Assembly: GCA_947494205.1 (NCBI GenBank)
Contig: CANLUH010000005.1
Location: 334,013 to 398,012, forward strand
Reading direction: 5' to 3'
Source: an uncultured Flavobacteriaceae bacterium
Lineage (GTDB): Bacteria > Bacteroidota > Bacteroidia > Flavobacteriales > Flavobacteriaceae
DNA length: 64,000 nt
The notes under the pieces are model-generated. The model made no database searches and was not told the DNA's origin. It worked only from the letters and a program-made list of their open reading frames with translations. Made by a program: the position numbers and the translations under genes. Positions 18,492-27,312 of this stretch are shown one piece after another. Each line of letters opens with the position of its first letter. Position 1 is the first letter of the stretch.

Positions 18492-18644
18492 ATGAGAACT
18501 ACAATTATAACAAATCCATCTCCTATTTTATTGTGTACTACAGCATGTGCTATGTCTTGTGGTGAAGGGAAGAAAAAAAAATGTTGTAAAAAATATAAAA
18601 AGAAGGGCAAGTCTAATTGTAAACGTTGCCCTAAAGTAATGTAA
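18492..18644 (+). CDS. Cys/Lys-rich 50-residue small protein next to ferritin
   Basis: Short frame of 50 residues with seven Cys (15, 19, 23, 31, 32, 43, 46) and about fifteen Lys. The first part is mildly hydrophobic (SPILLCTTACAMSCG); the second is strongly basic (KKKKCCKKYKKKGK, then NCKRCPK). It has its own promoter, is bounded by the ferritin terminator upstream, and carries an operator-like box at its expected start site. I do not recognise a named family. Metal binding, a redox role or a basic membrane-active peptide are all possible; position suggests iron or metal stress. No signal peptidase site is clear. Confidence 0.6.
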   Translation: MRTTIITNPSPILLCTTACAMSCGEGKKKKCCKKYKKKGKSNCKRCPKVM

Positions 18645-18715
18645 CTTATTATCTTATAAAAAAAAGAGAGAAGTTGTATTTGTAAGAATAGGTTATGCTT
18701 ATCACCCTTTTACTT

Positions 18716-18735
18716 TTGTATTAAAACTAATACAA
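18716..18735 (+). other. Short perfect hairpin in the guaB upstream region
   Basis: TTGTATTA and TAATACAA flank AAAC. A TACTTTTG box (18711-18718) overlaps it. It could be a regulatory site or terminate weakly; nothing else is seen between 18645 and 18882. Confidence 0.3.
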
Positions 18736-18882
18736 CAAATGTGTTTTTTCATTTTAATAAGAACAAGTTGTTTGGCATAAATCCTAATACAATTTTTTAG
18801 CAGTTATATTTTATAGATGGATTAGCATACTAAATTGAAGTATATTCTTTATATATTAACTCTATTAATAAGAATAAAGATG

Positions 18883-18890
18883 TATATTTG
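18883..18890 (+). promoter_or_regulatory. guaB promoter -7 box
   Basis: TATATTTG followed by C, 22 nt before the ATG. The transcript leader would contain an inverted repeat (18892-18913) that abuts the start codon. Confidence 0.65.
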
Positions 18891-18891
18891 C

Positions 18892-18913
18892 TTGCAATTA
18901 ATTCCAATTGCAA
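18892..18913 (+). promoter_or_regulatory. Inverted repeat in the guaB leader
   Basis: TTGCAATT (18892-18899) and AATTGCAA (18906-18913) are exact inverted repeats; the last base is the A of the ATG. It may be an operator at the transcription start or an mRNA hairpin covering the start. Confidence 0.45.
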
Positions 18914-20382
18914 TGACAGCACACGAAAATAAAATTGTAGGAGAAGGTCTAACTTACGACGACGTTCTTTTAGTCCCAGCTTTCTCAGAAGTACTACCTA
19001 GAGAAGTTAACATTCAAACAAAATTTACGAGAAACATAACTATTAATGTTCCTATTGTATCTGCAGCTATGGATACAGTTACAGAAAGTGCTATGGCAAT
19101 TGCTATGGCAAGAGAAGGTGGGATAGGTGTGTTACATAAAAATATGACAATTGATCAACAAGCTCAGAAAGTACGTAAAGTAAAGCGTGCAGAAAGCGGT
19201 ATGATTATAGATCCTGTAACACTGCCACTTACAGCAGTTGTTTTAGATGCTAAACAACAAATGAAAGAGCATAGTATTGGTGGTATTCCTATTGTAGACG
19301 AAAATGGCCTACTAAAAGGAATTGTTACAAATCGTGATTTACGTTTCGAGCATCAAAACGAAAGACCTATTGTAGAAGTTATGACAAGTGAAAACTTAGT
19401 AACAGCACCAGTAGGAACATCTTTAAAAGATGCTGAGAAAATTCTTCAGAAAAATAAAATTGAAAAATTATTAATTGTTGAAGGTGATAAACTAGTTGGG
19501 TTAATTACATTTAGAGACATTACAAAAGTGACTCAAAAACCAATAGCTAATAAAGATAGTTATGGACGTTTAAGAGTTGCTGCAGCAATAGGAGTAACAG
19601 GAGATGCAGTAGATAGAGCAGCTGCTTTAGTAAAAGCAGGAGTAGATGCTATTATTATAGATACAGCGCATGGGCATACAAAAGGTGTTGTCTCTGTTTT
19701 AAAAGACATTAAAAAACAATTTCCAGAATTAGAAGTTGTTGTAGGTAATATAGCAACAGCAGAGGCTGCTAAATATTTAGTAGATGCTGGAGCAGATGCT
19801 GTAAAGGTTGGAATAGGACCTGGTTCTATTTGTACAACACGTGTAGTCGCAGGAGTAGGATTTCCTCAGTTTTCGGCAGTATTAGAAGTTGCTGCAGCTA
19901 TTAAAGGAAGTGGCGTACCAGTTATTGCAGATGGTGGTATTCGTTATACGGGAGATATCCCAAAAGCGATTGCAGCAGGAGCAGATTGTGTTATGCTTGG
20001 TTCATTGTTAGCAGGAACTAAAGAATCTCCAGGAGAAACGATTATATACGAAGGAAGAAAATTTAAATCGTATCGTGGAATGGGATCTGTTGAAGCTATG
20101 AAACAAGGCAGTAAAGATCGTTATTTCCAAGATGTAGAAGACGATATTAAAAAACTAGTACCAGAAGGTATTGTAGGTCGTGTACCATATAAAGGAGAAT
20201 TATTTGAAAGTATCCATCAATTTATTGGCGGTTTACGTGCAGGAATGGGCTATTGCGGCGCTAAGGATGTAGAAACATTAAAAGAAACTGGACGTTTTGT
20301 AAAAATTACCGCTTCGGGAATTAATGAAAGTCATCCGCACGATGTTACCATAACTAAAGAAGCTCCTAATTACTCAAGATAA
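18913..20382 (+). CDS. guaB: IMP dehydrogenase
   Basis: Converts IMP to XMP with NAD+, the committed step of GTP synthesis. The 489-residue protein has the N-terminal [11 protein letters not shown], two CBS domains (about 95-205) inserted in the barrel, the catalytic loop [15 protein letters not shown] with the active Cys, and the flap containing SYRGMGS. ATG 18913 is chosen because family members begin just before GLTYDDVLL and the promoter box (18883-18890) lies inside the longer 26-residue extension. Confidence 0.97.
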   Translation: MTAHENKIVGEGLTYDDVLLVPAFSEVLPREVNIQTKFTRNITINVPIVSAAMDTVTESAMAIAMAREGGIGVLHKNMTIDQQAQKVRKVKRAESGMIIDPVTLPLTAVVLDAKQQMKEHSIGGIPIVDENGLLKGIVTNRDLRFEHQNERPIVEVMTSENLVTAPVGTSLKDAEKILQKNKIEKLLIVEGDKLVGLITFRDITKVTQKPIANKDSYGRLRVAAAIGVTGDAVDRAAALVKAGVDAIIIDTAHGHTKGVVSVLKDIKKQFPELEVVVGNIATAEAAKYLVDAGADAVKVGIGPGSICTTRVVAGVGFPQFSAVLEVAAAIKGSGVPVIADGGIRYTGDIPKAIAAGADCVMLGSLLAGTKESPGETIIYEGRKFKSYRGMGSVEAMKQGSKDRYFQDVEDDIKKLVPEGIVGRVPYKGELFESIHQFIGGLRAGMGYCGAKDVETLKETGRFVKITASGINESHPHDVTITKEAPNYSR

Positions 20383-20403
20383 TTAAAAGCTTAAAATAGA
20401 TAC

Positions 20404-20430
20404 AAAAGCAGTACCATTGGTGCTGCTTTT
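20404..20430 (+). terminator. guaB terminator
   Basis: AAAAGCAGTACC pairs with GGTGCTGCTTTT (one G-U pair), followed by a T-rich run. Confidence 0.85.
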
Positions 20431-20573
20431 TCTTTTTTAAGAAGCACCATAATCTAACATTGTTATTGTGAAAACTAATTGATGAAATTGTATTCATTAA
20501 TAAAAGAATAGTATTATTTAATGGTTATGTATTCTAGTAATTTGTAGCCATTAACCCCTTTAAATAATATGAA

Positions 20574-21512
20574 ATGAAGAAAGTATTTTTATTACTATGC
20601 GTCGCGCTTGCATTTTCTTGTACAGAAAGTGATGATAGCGGGGCTAATCAAGGTACCACAGGTGGCGGTACAACAGGAGGCGGTACTACTGGTGGAACAG
20701 GAGGAGGTACAACATTTACAGTGCCAGAAGTTACAGCTACAGGTTTTGATTTGTCAGATTCAGATACAACTGGTTGGGACATGATTTGGGAAGAAGACTT
20801 TTCTTCTAACCTAAGTGATTGGTCAATTTGGCAAGGAGGTGCTTTTAATAACGAATTACAATTATATCAAGATGATAATTTATATGTAGAAAACGGATAC
20901 TTATTTATAAGACAAAGACGTCAAGTAGCTTCTGGGCCAACAAATCCTTTTGACGGTACAACGTCTACTTTTGCTTTTACAAGCGGTCGAATAGAAACTA
21001 ACGCAACATATAGTCCTGCAACGGTAGATGGAGGTAATACTATTCGCTATTCTGCAAGAATCTTACTCCCAGAAGGAGAAGGTTTATGGCCTGCATTTTG
21101 GAGTTATAATGATCCATGGCCAACAATGGGAGAGATAGATGTTATTGAGTATAGAGGAGGAGAGCCAAACGAATACAGTACTAATTTTCATTATGGAGAA
21201 GAGACAAACACGGTATTAACTAATCCTGGAGCACAGAATTTCACTTATAATAATGGTGCAAGTTTATCTGACGAGTTTCATGTATTTGAAGTTATTTGGT
21301 CTCAAAACACATTAGAGTTATTATTCGATGGAAATATAGTTAAAACATACAATACAGACGATTGGGAATATGTAGACGATATGTACGATAAATCTCAAAA
21401 AATAGTTTTAAATATGGCTGTAGGCGGAAACTTTTTTACAGACTTAGATGAAACACAAATACCAAACGAATCCTTTTTAATTGTAGATTGGGTTAAAGTA
21501 TTTAAACAGTAA
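20574..21512 (+). CDS. GH16 family beta-glucanase (laminarinase-like) lipoprotein
   Basis: A 312-residue predicted lipoprotein (lipobox AFSC, 13-16) with a Thr/Gly-rich linker of TTGGG-type repeats (about 27-47) and one GH16 jelly-roll domain. The catalytic motif GEIDVIEYRG places nucleophile Glu187, Asp189 and acid/base Glu192. GH16 enzymes of this form cut beta-1,3-glucans such as laminarin, an algal storage glucan; the precise substrate is inferred. No SusCD pair or other glycan gene is adjacent, so this is a lone enzyme, not part of a visible polysaccharide locus. Confidence 0.9.
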   Translation: MKKVFLLLCVALAFSCTESDDSGANQGTTGGGTTGGGTTGGTGGGTTFTVPEVTATGFDLSDSDTTGWDMIWEEDFSSNLSDWSIWQGGAFNNELQLYQDDNLYVENGYLFIRQRRQVASGPTNPFDGTTSTFAFTSGRIETNATYSPATVDGGNTIRYSARILLPEGEGLWPAFWSYNDPWPTMGEIDVIEYRGGEPNEYSTNFHYGEETNTVLTNPGAQNFTYNNGASLSDEFHVFEVIWSQNTLELLFDGNIVKTYNTDDWEYVDDMYDKSQKIVLNMAVGGNFFTDLDETQIPNESFLIVDWVKVFKQ

Positions 21513-21571
21513 ATTCTGCTAGATTTCTTTTTAGTTAAAAATGGCGTGGTTGTTTCTATTTTTAACTTATT

Positions 21572-21605
21572 AAAAAGTGATAGTCTTTAAGATTATCACT
21601 TTTTT
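21572..21605. terminator. Bidirectional terminator
   Basis: AAAAAGTGATA and TATCACTTTTT arms around a short loop, between the convergent GH16 and GNAT genes. Confidence 0.85.
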
Positions 21606-21612
21606 ATTTATA

Positions 21613-22149
21613 CTAAAGTAATAGGCTAGGCAAATGTTCTTTATTAATAACCCAGCGTTTTACTGGTTGCTCAAAATTTAAATAACCAGGAATACAAACA
21701 TGTTCATTTACAAAAGTAAAACCAATACGCTCTAATGTTTTATTTGGTGCGGGGTTTAAAGCGTAGGGCTCACAAAAAAGTCGCTGTAAATGTAACGCTT
21801 CAAAAAATATAGGAATTGATAATTTTAAAAACTGGATACCTAATCCTTTTTGTCGGGTTTGCTGTTCCCAAAGGTGTAAATGCATAAATGCTTGAGTATT
21901 AAACTCAATTTGGTTTACATTACAATGGCCAATAGCTTTACCATTTAATAACCAAATAAGAGCAAACGATTTTTTTTGTTCAATAGGAGTGTTAAGTTGA
22001 GAACTTAACATAGTAATTAAATCTGTTCTATTGGGTAACTTAGATAAATCTACACCCATACCAATAAGATGTTCATCGCTAGAGTTTAGCCAATAGTCTA
22101 CTAATGCGTTTATATCTTCGTGCTGTATAGGTCTAACAGAAATATCCAT
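21613..22149 (-). CDS. GNAT family N-acetyltransferase
   Basis: A 178-residue GNAT-fold protein resembling RimJ/RimL-type enzymes: N-terminal ISVRPIQHEDINALVDYW, the mid AIGHCNVNQIEF strands, and the acetyl-CoA-binding region QTRQKGLGIQFLKLSIPIFFEAL, with the late PNKTLERIGFTFV motif. The substrate (protein N-terminus, amine or antibiotic) is unknown. It is the last gene of a three-gene unit, 2 nt after the preceding stop. Confidence 0.85.
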   Translation of the reverse strand: MDISVRPIQHEDINALVDYWLNSSDEHLIGMGVDLSKLPNRTDLITMLSSQLNTPIEQKKSFALIWLLNGKAIGHCNVNQIEFNTQAFMHLHLWEQQTRQKGLGIQFLKLSIPIFFEALHLQRLFCEPYALNPAPNKTLERIGFTFVNEHVCIPGYLNFEQPVKRWVINKEHLPSLLL

Positions 22150-22151
22150 TT

Positions 22152-22388
22152 TTATTCAGTATATAATTGACCTCTATGTGGTTTTAAAGCATCTCTAACA
22201 GGTTTCATTTCATCATCGTTAACAACCATAAAGGCAATAGCATGTGCCTCGTTAAGAGCTTCAAAACCAGTAATGTTTAATGCTAGTTTTTGTATTATTA
22301 TATACTCTTTTAAATGTATTACGTGATGTTCTGCTATTTTTAAAGCATCTGGACCACGAAAATCCCAAATTAATTTAAGTTTACGCAT
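22152..22388 (-). CDS. Conserved small protein of unknown function
   Basis: A 78-residue protein without signal peptide or membrane segment, predicted alpha/beta (KLKLIWDFRGPDALKIAEHH at the start, AIAFMVVNDDEMKPVRDAL later). The two His near residues 21-22 and the acidic/basic balance give no clear function. It overlaps the upstream SRPBCC gene by 8 bp and lies 2 nt before the GNAT gene, so the three are surely co-transcribed. Confidence 0.75.
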   Translation of the reverse strand: MRKLKLIWDFRGPDALKIAEHHVIHLKEYIIIQKLALNITGFEALNEAHAIAFMVVNDDEMKPVRDALKPHRGQLYTE

Positions 22389-22836
22389 CTAGAACAGTTA
22401 TGTTGTTTTCGGCAAAGTTTTTAAAATCTATTAAATATTTCATGGATTGCTTTTTAAAAGTATTCGGCATTAATAAAGTAAGCATTCTCATTTTAAAATT
22501 GGTAGCAATAAATTCACTTTTAGAAGTCCACTTTGTGTAACCTTCTTTTGTTTCTTCAAAAGTGTTTTGTTGAATATTATGCATTCCAGGCGCATCGTAG
22601 TTTAAAAACATCTTATGTGGTAATTTTATATCTACTATTGTTTCAATAAGAGACATATTACGTTTTCCAAATTTATAATTTAATTGCATCTTAGCTCCAA
22701 CTTTTCCCGGACTACCAGAAAGGTGCTCATAACTTGTTAATCCACGTTGCCAATGTTTCATGTTATCGTGATTATCCAGTTTTTTTATAAACTCTTCAAG
22801 AGGTATTTTAACTGTTATTTCAGAAGTATACTTCAT
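22381..22836 (-). CDS. SRPBCC/START-like domain protein
   Basis: A 151-residue protein with the helix-grip pattern of SRPBCC proteins: SEITVKIPLEEFIKKLDN, then WQRGLTSYEHLSGSPGKVGAKMQL, IVDIKLPHKMFLNYDAPGM, and a long C-terminal helix. Such domains bind hydrophobic ligands in a deep cavity; no ligand can be named. It is the first gene of the unit with the 78-residue protein and the GNAT enzyme. Confidence 0.75.
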   Translation of the reverse strand: MKYTSEITVKIPLEEFIKKLDNHDNMKHWQRGLTSYEHLSGSPGKVGAKMQLNYKFGKRNMSLIETIVDIKLPHKMFLNYDAPGMHNIQQNTFEETKEGYTKWTSKSEFIATNFKMRMLTLLMPNTFKKQSMKYLIDFKNFAENNITVLDA

Positions 22837-23055
22837 CTAACAAAAGAAATTTAATCGAATTTAAAAAATAAATATTTAATCTAAATTAAACAGGAGTTAA
22901 ATTGGCTTTTTTTTCGATAAAAAGCACTGAGTAGGCTACTAAAAACAAGGAAAACGTTTTAGTAAATATGTGTTATAAACAGTGGTTGATTTATCTATAA
23001 TTAAAAAAAACGGTTTAGAACACTAAATAAACTTTAGTAACGTTAGTTAATATAC

Positions 23056-23085
23056 TTGTATTATAGGCTAATATTGCTATTTTTG
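23056..23085 (+). promoter_or_regulatory. Promoter of the parvulin/SurA operon
   Basis: TTG at 23056-23058, exactly 19 nt, then TATTTTTG at 23078-23085, followed by C: a consensus Bacteroidota promoter. The ATG is 27 nt beyond the box. Confidence 0.85.
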
Positions 23086-23112
23086 CAACCATTGTAAAAA
23101 CAAAAAAAGATT

Positions 23113-25035
23113 ATGAAAAAAAGATTTGTATTATGTTTTTTAAGTGTTGTGTTTGTTCAACTATTAACAGCACAAAACAATAATAAAGAAATACTTTTTA
23201 CTGTAGAAGATACTCCAGTTTATGCTTCGGAATTTATTAGGGTTTACAATAAGAATTTAGAATTAGTAAAAGATGAATCGCAAAAAGATGTAGATGGTTA
23301 TTTAGAGTTATTCATTAATTACAAATTAAAACTACAAGAAGCTAAAGCATTAGGATTAGATAAAAAGGATAGTTATTTAAGAGAATTTGATAGTTACAAA
23401 AAACAACTGTCTAAAAACTATTTAACAGATACCAAAGTAACAGATGCTTTAGTAGAAGAAGCATACGAAAGAATGGGGTACGAAGTAGATGCTAGCCATA
23501 TATTAGTAAGGTTAGAAGAAGGCGCTACACCAGACGATACATTAAAAGTATATAACGAAATCGTAAAGCTACGTAACCGTGTTATAGATGAAGGTTACAA
23601 AGCTGTACAAAGAGATGTACATAACGGAAAAACTATTTTTGCTGAGGACTTAGGATATTTCACAGCGTTTAAAATGGTTTACGATTTCGAAAACGAGGCA
23701 TACAATACAGAAGTTGGCAAAGTGTCTCAACCTTTTAGAACTCGTTTTGGATACCATGTATTAACTGTTTTAGATAAGCGTGTTTCGAGAGGGCAAGTAA
23801 CAGCTGCTCATATTATGATTAAAGATGACGAAACTAAAATTAACGAAATCTATAAGAGAATAGAACAAGGTGAAACTTTTGAGGCGCTAGCAAAGCAGTT
23901 TTCAGAAGATAAAAGCTCAGCAAACAAAGGAGGAGCTTTAAACCCATTTTCAAGTGGAGAATTAAGTTCTAAAACGTTTGAAAATGTTGCATTCGGTTTA
24001 AAAGAAAAAGAAGTATCTAAACCTTTTAAAAGTGAATTTGGATGGCATATTATTAAACTTTTAGGTAAAAAAGAAAGAGAACCTTTTGATCAAGTAAAAG
24101 GGTTTTTAGAAAACAAAATAAGAAGAGATTCCAGATCTAAATTAATTAATACATCTAGAATTAATACTTTAAAAGCAAGATATACAATTGAAGAGAATGT
24201 ATCTGAAATAGATTATTTTAAAACTATAATTAACCAATCGTATTTACAAGGTAGATGGAATTTACCAGAAAATTTTAAAGCAGATAAGCCATTATTAAAA
24301 GTACAAGAAAGACAATTAACTAATAATGATTTTGGTCAATTTTTATTAAAAAGTCAAAGACAACGATCTGCAGATAAAAACTTGTACAGTATAATCGATA
24401 AGATATACGAGCGTTATTATGAATATGAATTATTAAGATATCAAGAAGATAATTTAATAAACGAAAATGAAGACTATGCACAAATACTTGGAGAGTATAG
24501 AGATGGACTATTACTATTCGATTTAATGGAAACAGAAATATGGAATTCTGCAAAAACAGATTCTGTAGCGTTAAAGAACTATTATAATAATAACAAAGCA
24601 AATTATTTTTATAATGAACGAATAGATGCTTTAGTAGCATCTTCAGCTGAAAAGAATAACATTAAAAAGGTTGCAAAACTTTTAAAAGCTGGAAAAACTG
24701 TTGAAACTATAAAGGCAGCAGTTAATATAGACGATAAAATTAATGTAAGCTTTACAGAAGAGGAAATGGAAGCTAATCATCAAGCTTTACCAAAAGGATT
24801 CAAATTTAAAAAAGGTGTTTCTAAAGTCTACAAACATAACGATGCTTATGTTGTTATTAAGGTAAAAGCAATACTACCAAAAGTTGCTAAAACATACGAT
24901 GAAACTAAAGGGAAAGTTATTAGTGACTACCAAACCTATAAAGAAAAAAACTGGATAAAAGCATTAGCAGATAAGTATAAAGTAACAGTTAACGAAGCTG
25001 TTCTAAAAAACGTAAAAAGAAATATTAAAAAGTAA
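23113..25035 (+). CDS. Periplasmic peptidylprolyl isomerase with two parvulin domains
   Basis: A 640-residue exported protein. After the signal peptide (1-20) comes a SurA-like helical N-domain, then two PpiC/parvulin rotamase domains (about 122-225, ASHILVRL to FGYHVLTVLDKR; about 231-335, AAHIMIKDD to FGWHIIKLLGKK), then a long helical C-terminal half. It is likely a chaperone and prolyl isomerase for outer-membrane proteins. It heads an operon of three related proteins, and its stop codon shares a base with the next start. Confidence 0.9.
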   Translation: MKKRFVLCFLSVVFVQLLTAQNNNKEILFTVEDTPVYASEFIRVYNKNLELVKDESQKDVDGYLELFINYKLKLQEAKALGLDKKDSYLREFDSYKKQLSKNYLTDTKVTDALVEEAYERMGYEVDASHILVRLEEGATPDDTLKVYNEIVKLRNRVIDEGYKAVQRDVHNGKTIFAEDLGYFTAFKMVYDFENEAYNTEVGKVSQPFRTRFGYHVLTVLDKRVSRGQVTAAHIMIKDDETKINEIYKRIEQGETFEALAKQFSEDKSSANKGGALNPFSSGELSSKTFENVAFGLKEKEVSKPFKSEFGWHIIKLLGKKEREPFDQVKGFLENKIRRDSRSKLINTSRINTLKARYTIEENVSEIDYFKTIINQSYLQGRWNLPENFKADKPLLKVQERQLTNNDFGQFLLKSQRQRSADKNLYSIIDKIYERYYEYELLRYQEDNLINENEDYAQILGEYRDGLLLFDLMETEIWNSAKTDSVALKNYYNNNKANYFYNERIDALVASSAEKNNIKKVAKLLKAGKTVETIKAAVNIDDKINVSFTEEEMEANHQALPKGFKFKKGVSKVYKHNDAYVVIKVKAILPKVAKTYDETKGKVISDYQTYKEKNWIKALADKYKVTVNEAVLKNVKRNIKK

Positions 25036-25892
25036 TTATTATTAAAAATACACTTTACATATTATCTATACTATTATTAGTAGTATCCTGTGAGTATTTT
25101 AACCCTACAACAGAAGAAAATGCTGTAGCAAGAGTTAATAATAATTTTTTATACGAAAATGATATTATTAATGCCTTACCAGAAAATTATACAAAGGCAG
25201 ATAGTACAATACTAGTAAATAACATGATTAATCGTTGGGCTACTAAACAATTACTAGTAAGTGGAGCAGAGTTAAATTTAAAGCAAGAAACACAAAGTGA
25301 GTTTAATAAATTAGTAGAACAATATAAAAGTGATTTGTATAGTAAAGCCTATTTAGAAGCTTTAGTATATAAAAACTTAGATACAGTTGTTTCTAAAGAG
25401 GAAGCTACTCTATATTACGAAAATAATAAAAGCGCCTTTAAATTAAATGAAGAGCTTATTAAACTTAGATACATAAACTTAGATGCCAATCGATTAGATT
25501 TAGACGATTTAAAAACAAAGTTTAAGCGCTTTGATATTAAAGATAAAAAAGAATTAGATTCTATTTCTATTCAGTTTAAAGCCTATTCGCTTAACGATTC
25601 TGTATGGATTCGCTTAAACCAAGCAGTGAAAAAAATACATGGTATTAACCAAGAAAATAAAGCAGAACTGTTAAAAAAATCTAATTTTGTACAACTCAAA
25701 GATTCATTAGGACTATATTTGATCCAAATAAATGATGTCCTACTAAGAAACAGTACAGCACCTTTGGAATATGTAAAACCTACAATAGACCAAATAGTGG
25801 TAAACAAGCGTAAGTTGGAACTCATTACAAAGTTAAAACAAGACATTACAAAAGATGCCATTAAAAATAAACATTTTGAAATTTACAATTAA
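25035..25892 (+). CDS. SurA-like periplasmic lipoprotein (ATT start proposed)
   Basis: The first ATG in this frame is at 25224, but the frame is open back to 25029 and the upstream part encodes a perfect lipoprotein signal (KNTLYILSILLLVVSC, then EYFNPTTEEN). No ATG, GTG or TTG exists there; ATT codons lie at 25035, 25038 and 25041. ATT 25035 overlaps the upstream stop as TAATT, matching the TAATG junctions of the crt operon. The 285-residue product is helical and charged, with no full rotamase domain, and probably works with its SurA-like neighbours in outer-membrane protein folding. Confidence 0.75.
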   Translation: MIIKNTLYILSILLLVVSCEYFNPTTEENAVARVNNNFLYENDIINALPENYTKADSTILVNNMINRWATKQLLVSGAELNLKQETQSEFNKLVEQYKSDLYSKAYLEALVYKNLDTVVSKEEATLYYENNKSAFKLNEELIKLRYINLDANRLDLDDLKTKFKRFDIKDKKELDSISIQFKAYSLNDSVWIRLNQAVKKIHGINQENKAELLKKSNFVQLKDSLGLYLIQINDVLLRNSTAPLEYVKPTIDQIVVNKRKLELITKLKQDITKDAIKNKHFEIYN

Positions 25893-25893
25893 T

Positions 25894-27300
25894 TTGAAAC
25901 ACATTATAGCGTTAAGCTTAGCTCTTTTTGTTGCACAAGGATTAGTAGCACAAGAAATTATAGAAGAGAAAGAAGAAGTAAAAAAACAAGACAGCGTAAA
26001 ACCTTTTACAGAGCAAAAAGTAGATGGAGTTGCCGCAGTAGTTGGAGACTTTATTGTTTTAGATTCTGATGTAGCTTTAGAGTACGAAAAATTAAAATTA
26101 AGAGGCGCAAACTTAGAAAACTTTACAGAGTGCCAATTATTTGGTAAGCTTTTAGAGGATAAATTATATGCACACCAAGCCATACAAGACAGTATTGTGG
26201 TTAATGAGGCAGAAATTAGAAGTTATGTAAACCAACAAATCGATGAATTTAAACTTAGACTTAATGGATCTTTAGATGAAGTATTAAAACTTTATAAAAA
26301 AGAAGATGAAAAGAGTTTAAGAGAAGAAATGATTGAAATCAACAGAACACAAAAATTGGTTTCAGAAATGCAAAAGAAAATTGTTGATGAAATAGAAGTA
26401 ACGCCAGAAGAAGTACGTATATTCTTTAATAAAATACCAAAAGACCAGAGACCAGTTTTTGGAACAGAACTAAAAGTATCTCAAATAGTTATAGAACCTA
26501 AAGTTACTTTAGAAGCTAAACAAGAAGTAATAGATCAATTAAAAGGATTTAAAAGAGATATAGAAGAAAATGGTGCAAACTTTAGATCTAAAGCTGTTTT
26601 ATATTCAGATGATAAAGGCTCTAAAAGAACAGGTGGGTTTTATACATTAAACAAATCTAGGCCAAGAATGGTAAAAGAGTTTAGAGAAGTTGCATTTTCT
26701 TTACAAGAAGGAGAAATATCTGATCCATTTAAAACAGAATTTGGATACCATATTATATATTTAGAAAAAATAAGAGGACAAGAATACGATGTAAGACACA
26801 TTTTAAGAGTTCCTGATGTGTCTTCTAAATCAATAAAAGAAGCAAAAGATAAAATAGAATCCATTAGAAAAAATATACTAGATGGTAATATTACTTTCGA
26901 AGATGCGGCAAAAGAATCTAGTGATGAAGTTAAAACTAAATACCAAGGCGGTAAGTTAATTAATCCAACAACACAAGATTATAATTTTGAGCTAACTAAA
27001 ATGGATCCAGAATTATATGGGCAAATACAGAATTTAAAAGATGGAGAAATCTCTAATGTAATAGAAGATTTAGATAGATCCGAAAATGTTAAATTTAAAA
27101 TTTTAAGTATTGCAGATAGAATAGACGAGCATGAAGCAGACTATTCAAGAGACTATTTAAAAATTAAAGAATTAGCATTAAACGAAAAAAGAATAAAAGC
27201 TATAGATAAATGGCAAGACGAAACTATAGAGGCTACTTACATAAAAGTAAGTGGAGAATATAGAAATTGCGATTTTAATAGTAACTGGTTAAAAAAATAA
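25894..27300 (+). CDS. SurA-like peptidylprolyl isomerase
   Basis: A 468-residue periplasmic chaperone: signal peptide (1-20), SurA N-terminal domain (VDGVAAVVGDFIVLDSDV), a parvulin domain at about 165-272 (ELKVSQIVIEP to FGYHIIYLEKIRG) and a second partial one from about 275 (YDVRHILRVPD). TTG 25894 is preferred to ATG 25855, because it lies 1 nt after the upstream stop and gives a clean signal peptide (MKHIIALSLALFVAQGLVAQ), whereas the ATG adds 13 residues overlapping the previous gene. Confidence 0.85.
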   Translation: MKHIIALSLALFVAQGLVAQEIIEEKEEVKKQDSVKPFTEQKVDGVAAVVGDFIVLDSDVALEYEKLKLRGANLENFTECQLFGKLLEDKLYAHQAIQDSIVVNEAEIRSYVNQQIDEFKLRLNGSLDEVLKLYKKEDEKSLREEMIEINRTQKLVSEMQKKIVDEIEVTPEEVRIFFNKIPKDQRPVFGTELKVSQIVIEPKVTLEAKQEVIDQLKGFKRDIEENGANFRSKAVLYSDDKGSKRTGGFYTLNKSRPRMVKEFREVAFSLQEGEISDPFKTEFGYHIIYLEKIRGQEYDVRHILRVPDVSSKSIKEAKDKIESIRKNILDGNITFEDAAKESSDEVKTKYQGGKLINPTTQDYNFELTKMDPELYGQIQNLKDGEISNVIEDLDRSENVKFKILSIADRIDEHEADYSRDYLKIKELALNEKRIKAIDKWQDETIEATYIKVSGEYRNCDFNSNWLKK

Positions 27301-27312
27301 TCATAATAAAGA

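Noticed and set aside
18835..18912. 26-residue N-terminal extension of guaB
   Set aside because: It contains the promoter box TATATTTG and has no counterpart in IMP dehydrogenases.
22874..22886. ATTTAATCTAAAT, one mismatch from the iron box
   Set aside because: It lies before a non-iron SRPBCC gene in very A+T-rich DNA and has no promoter context; chance is more likely.
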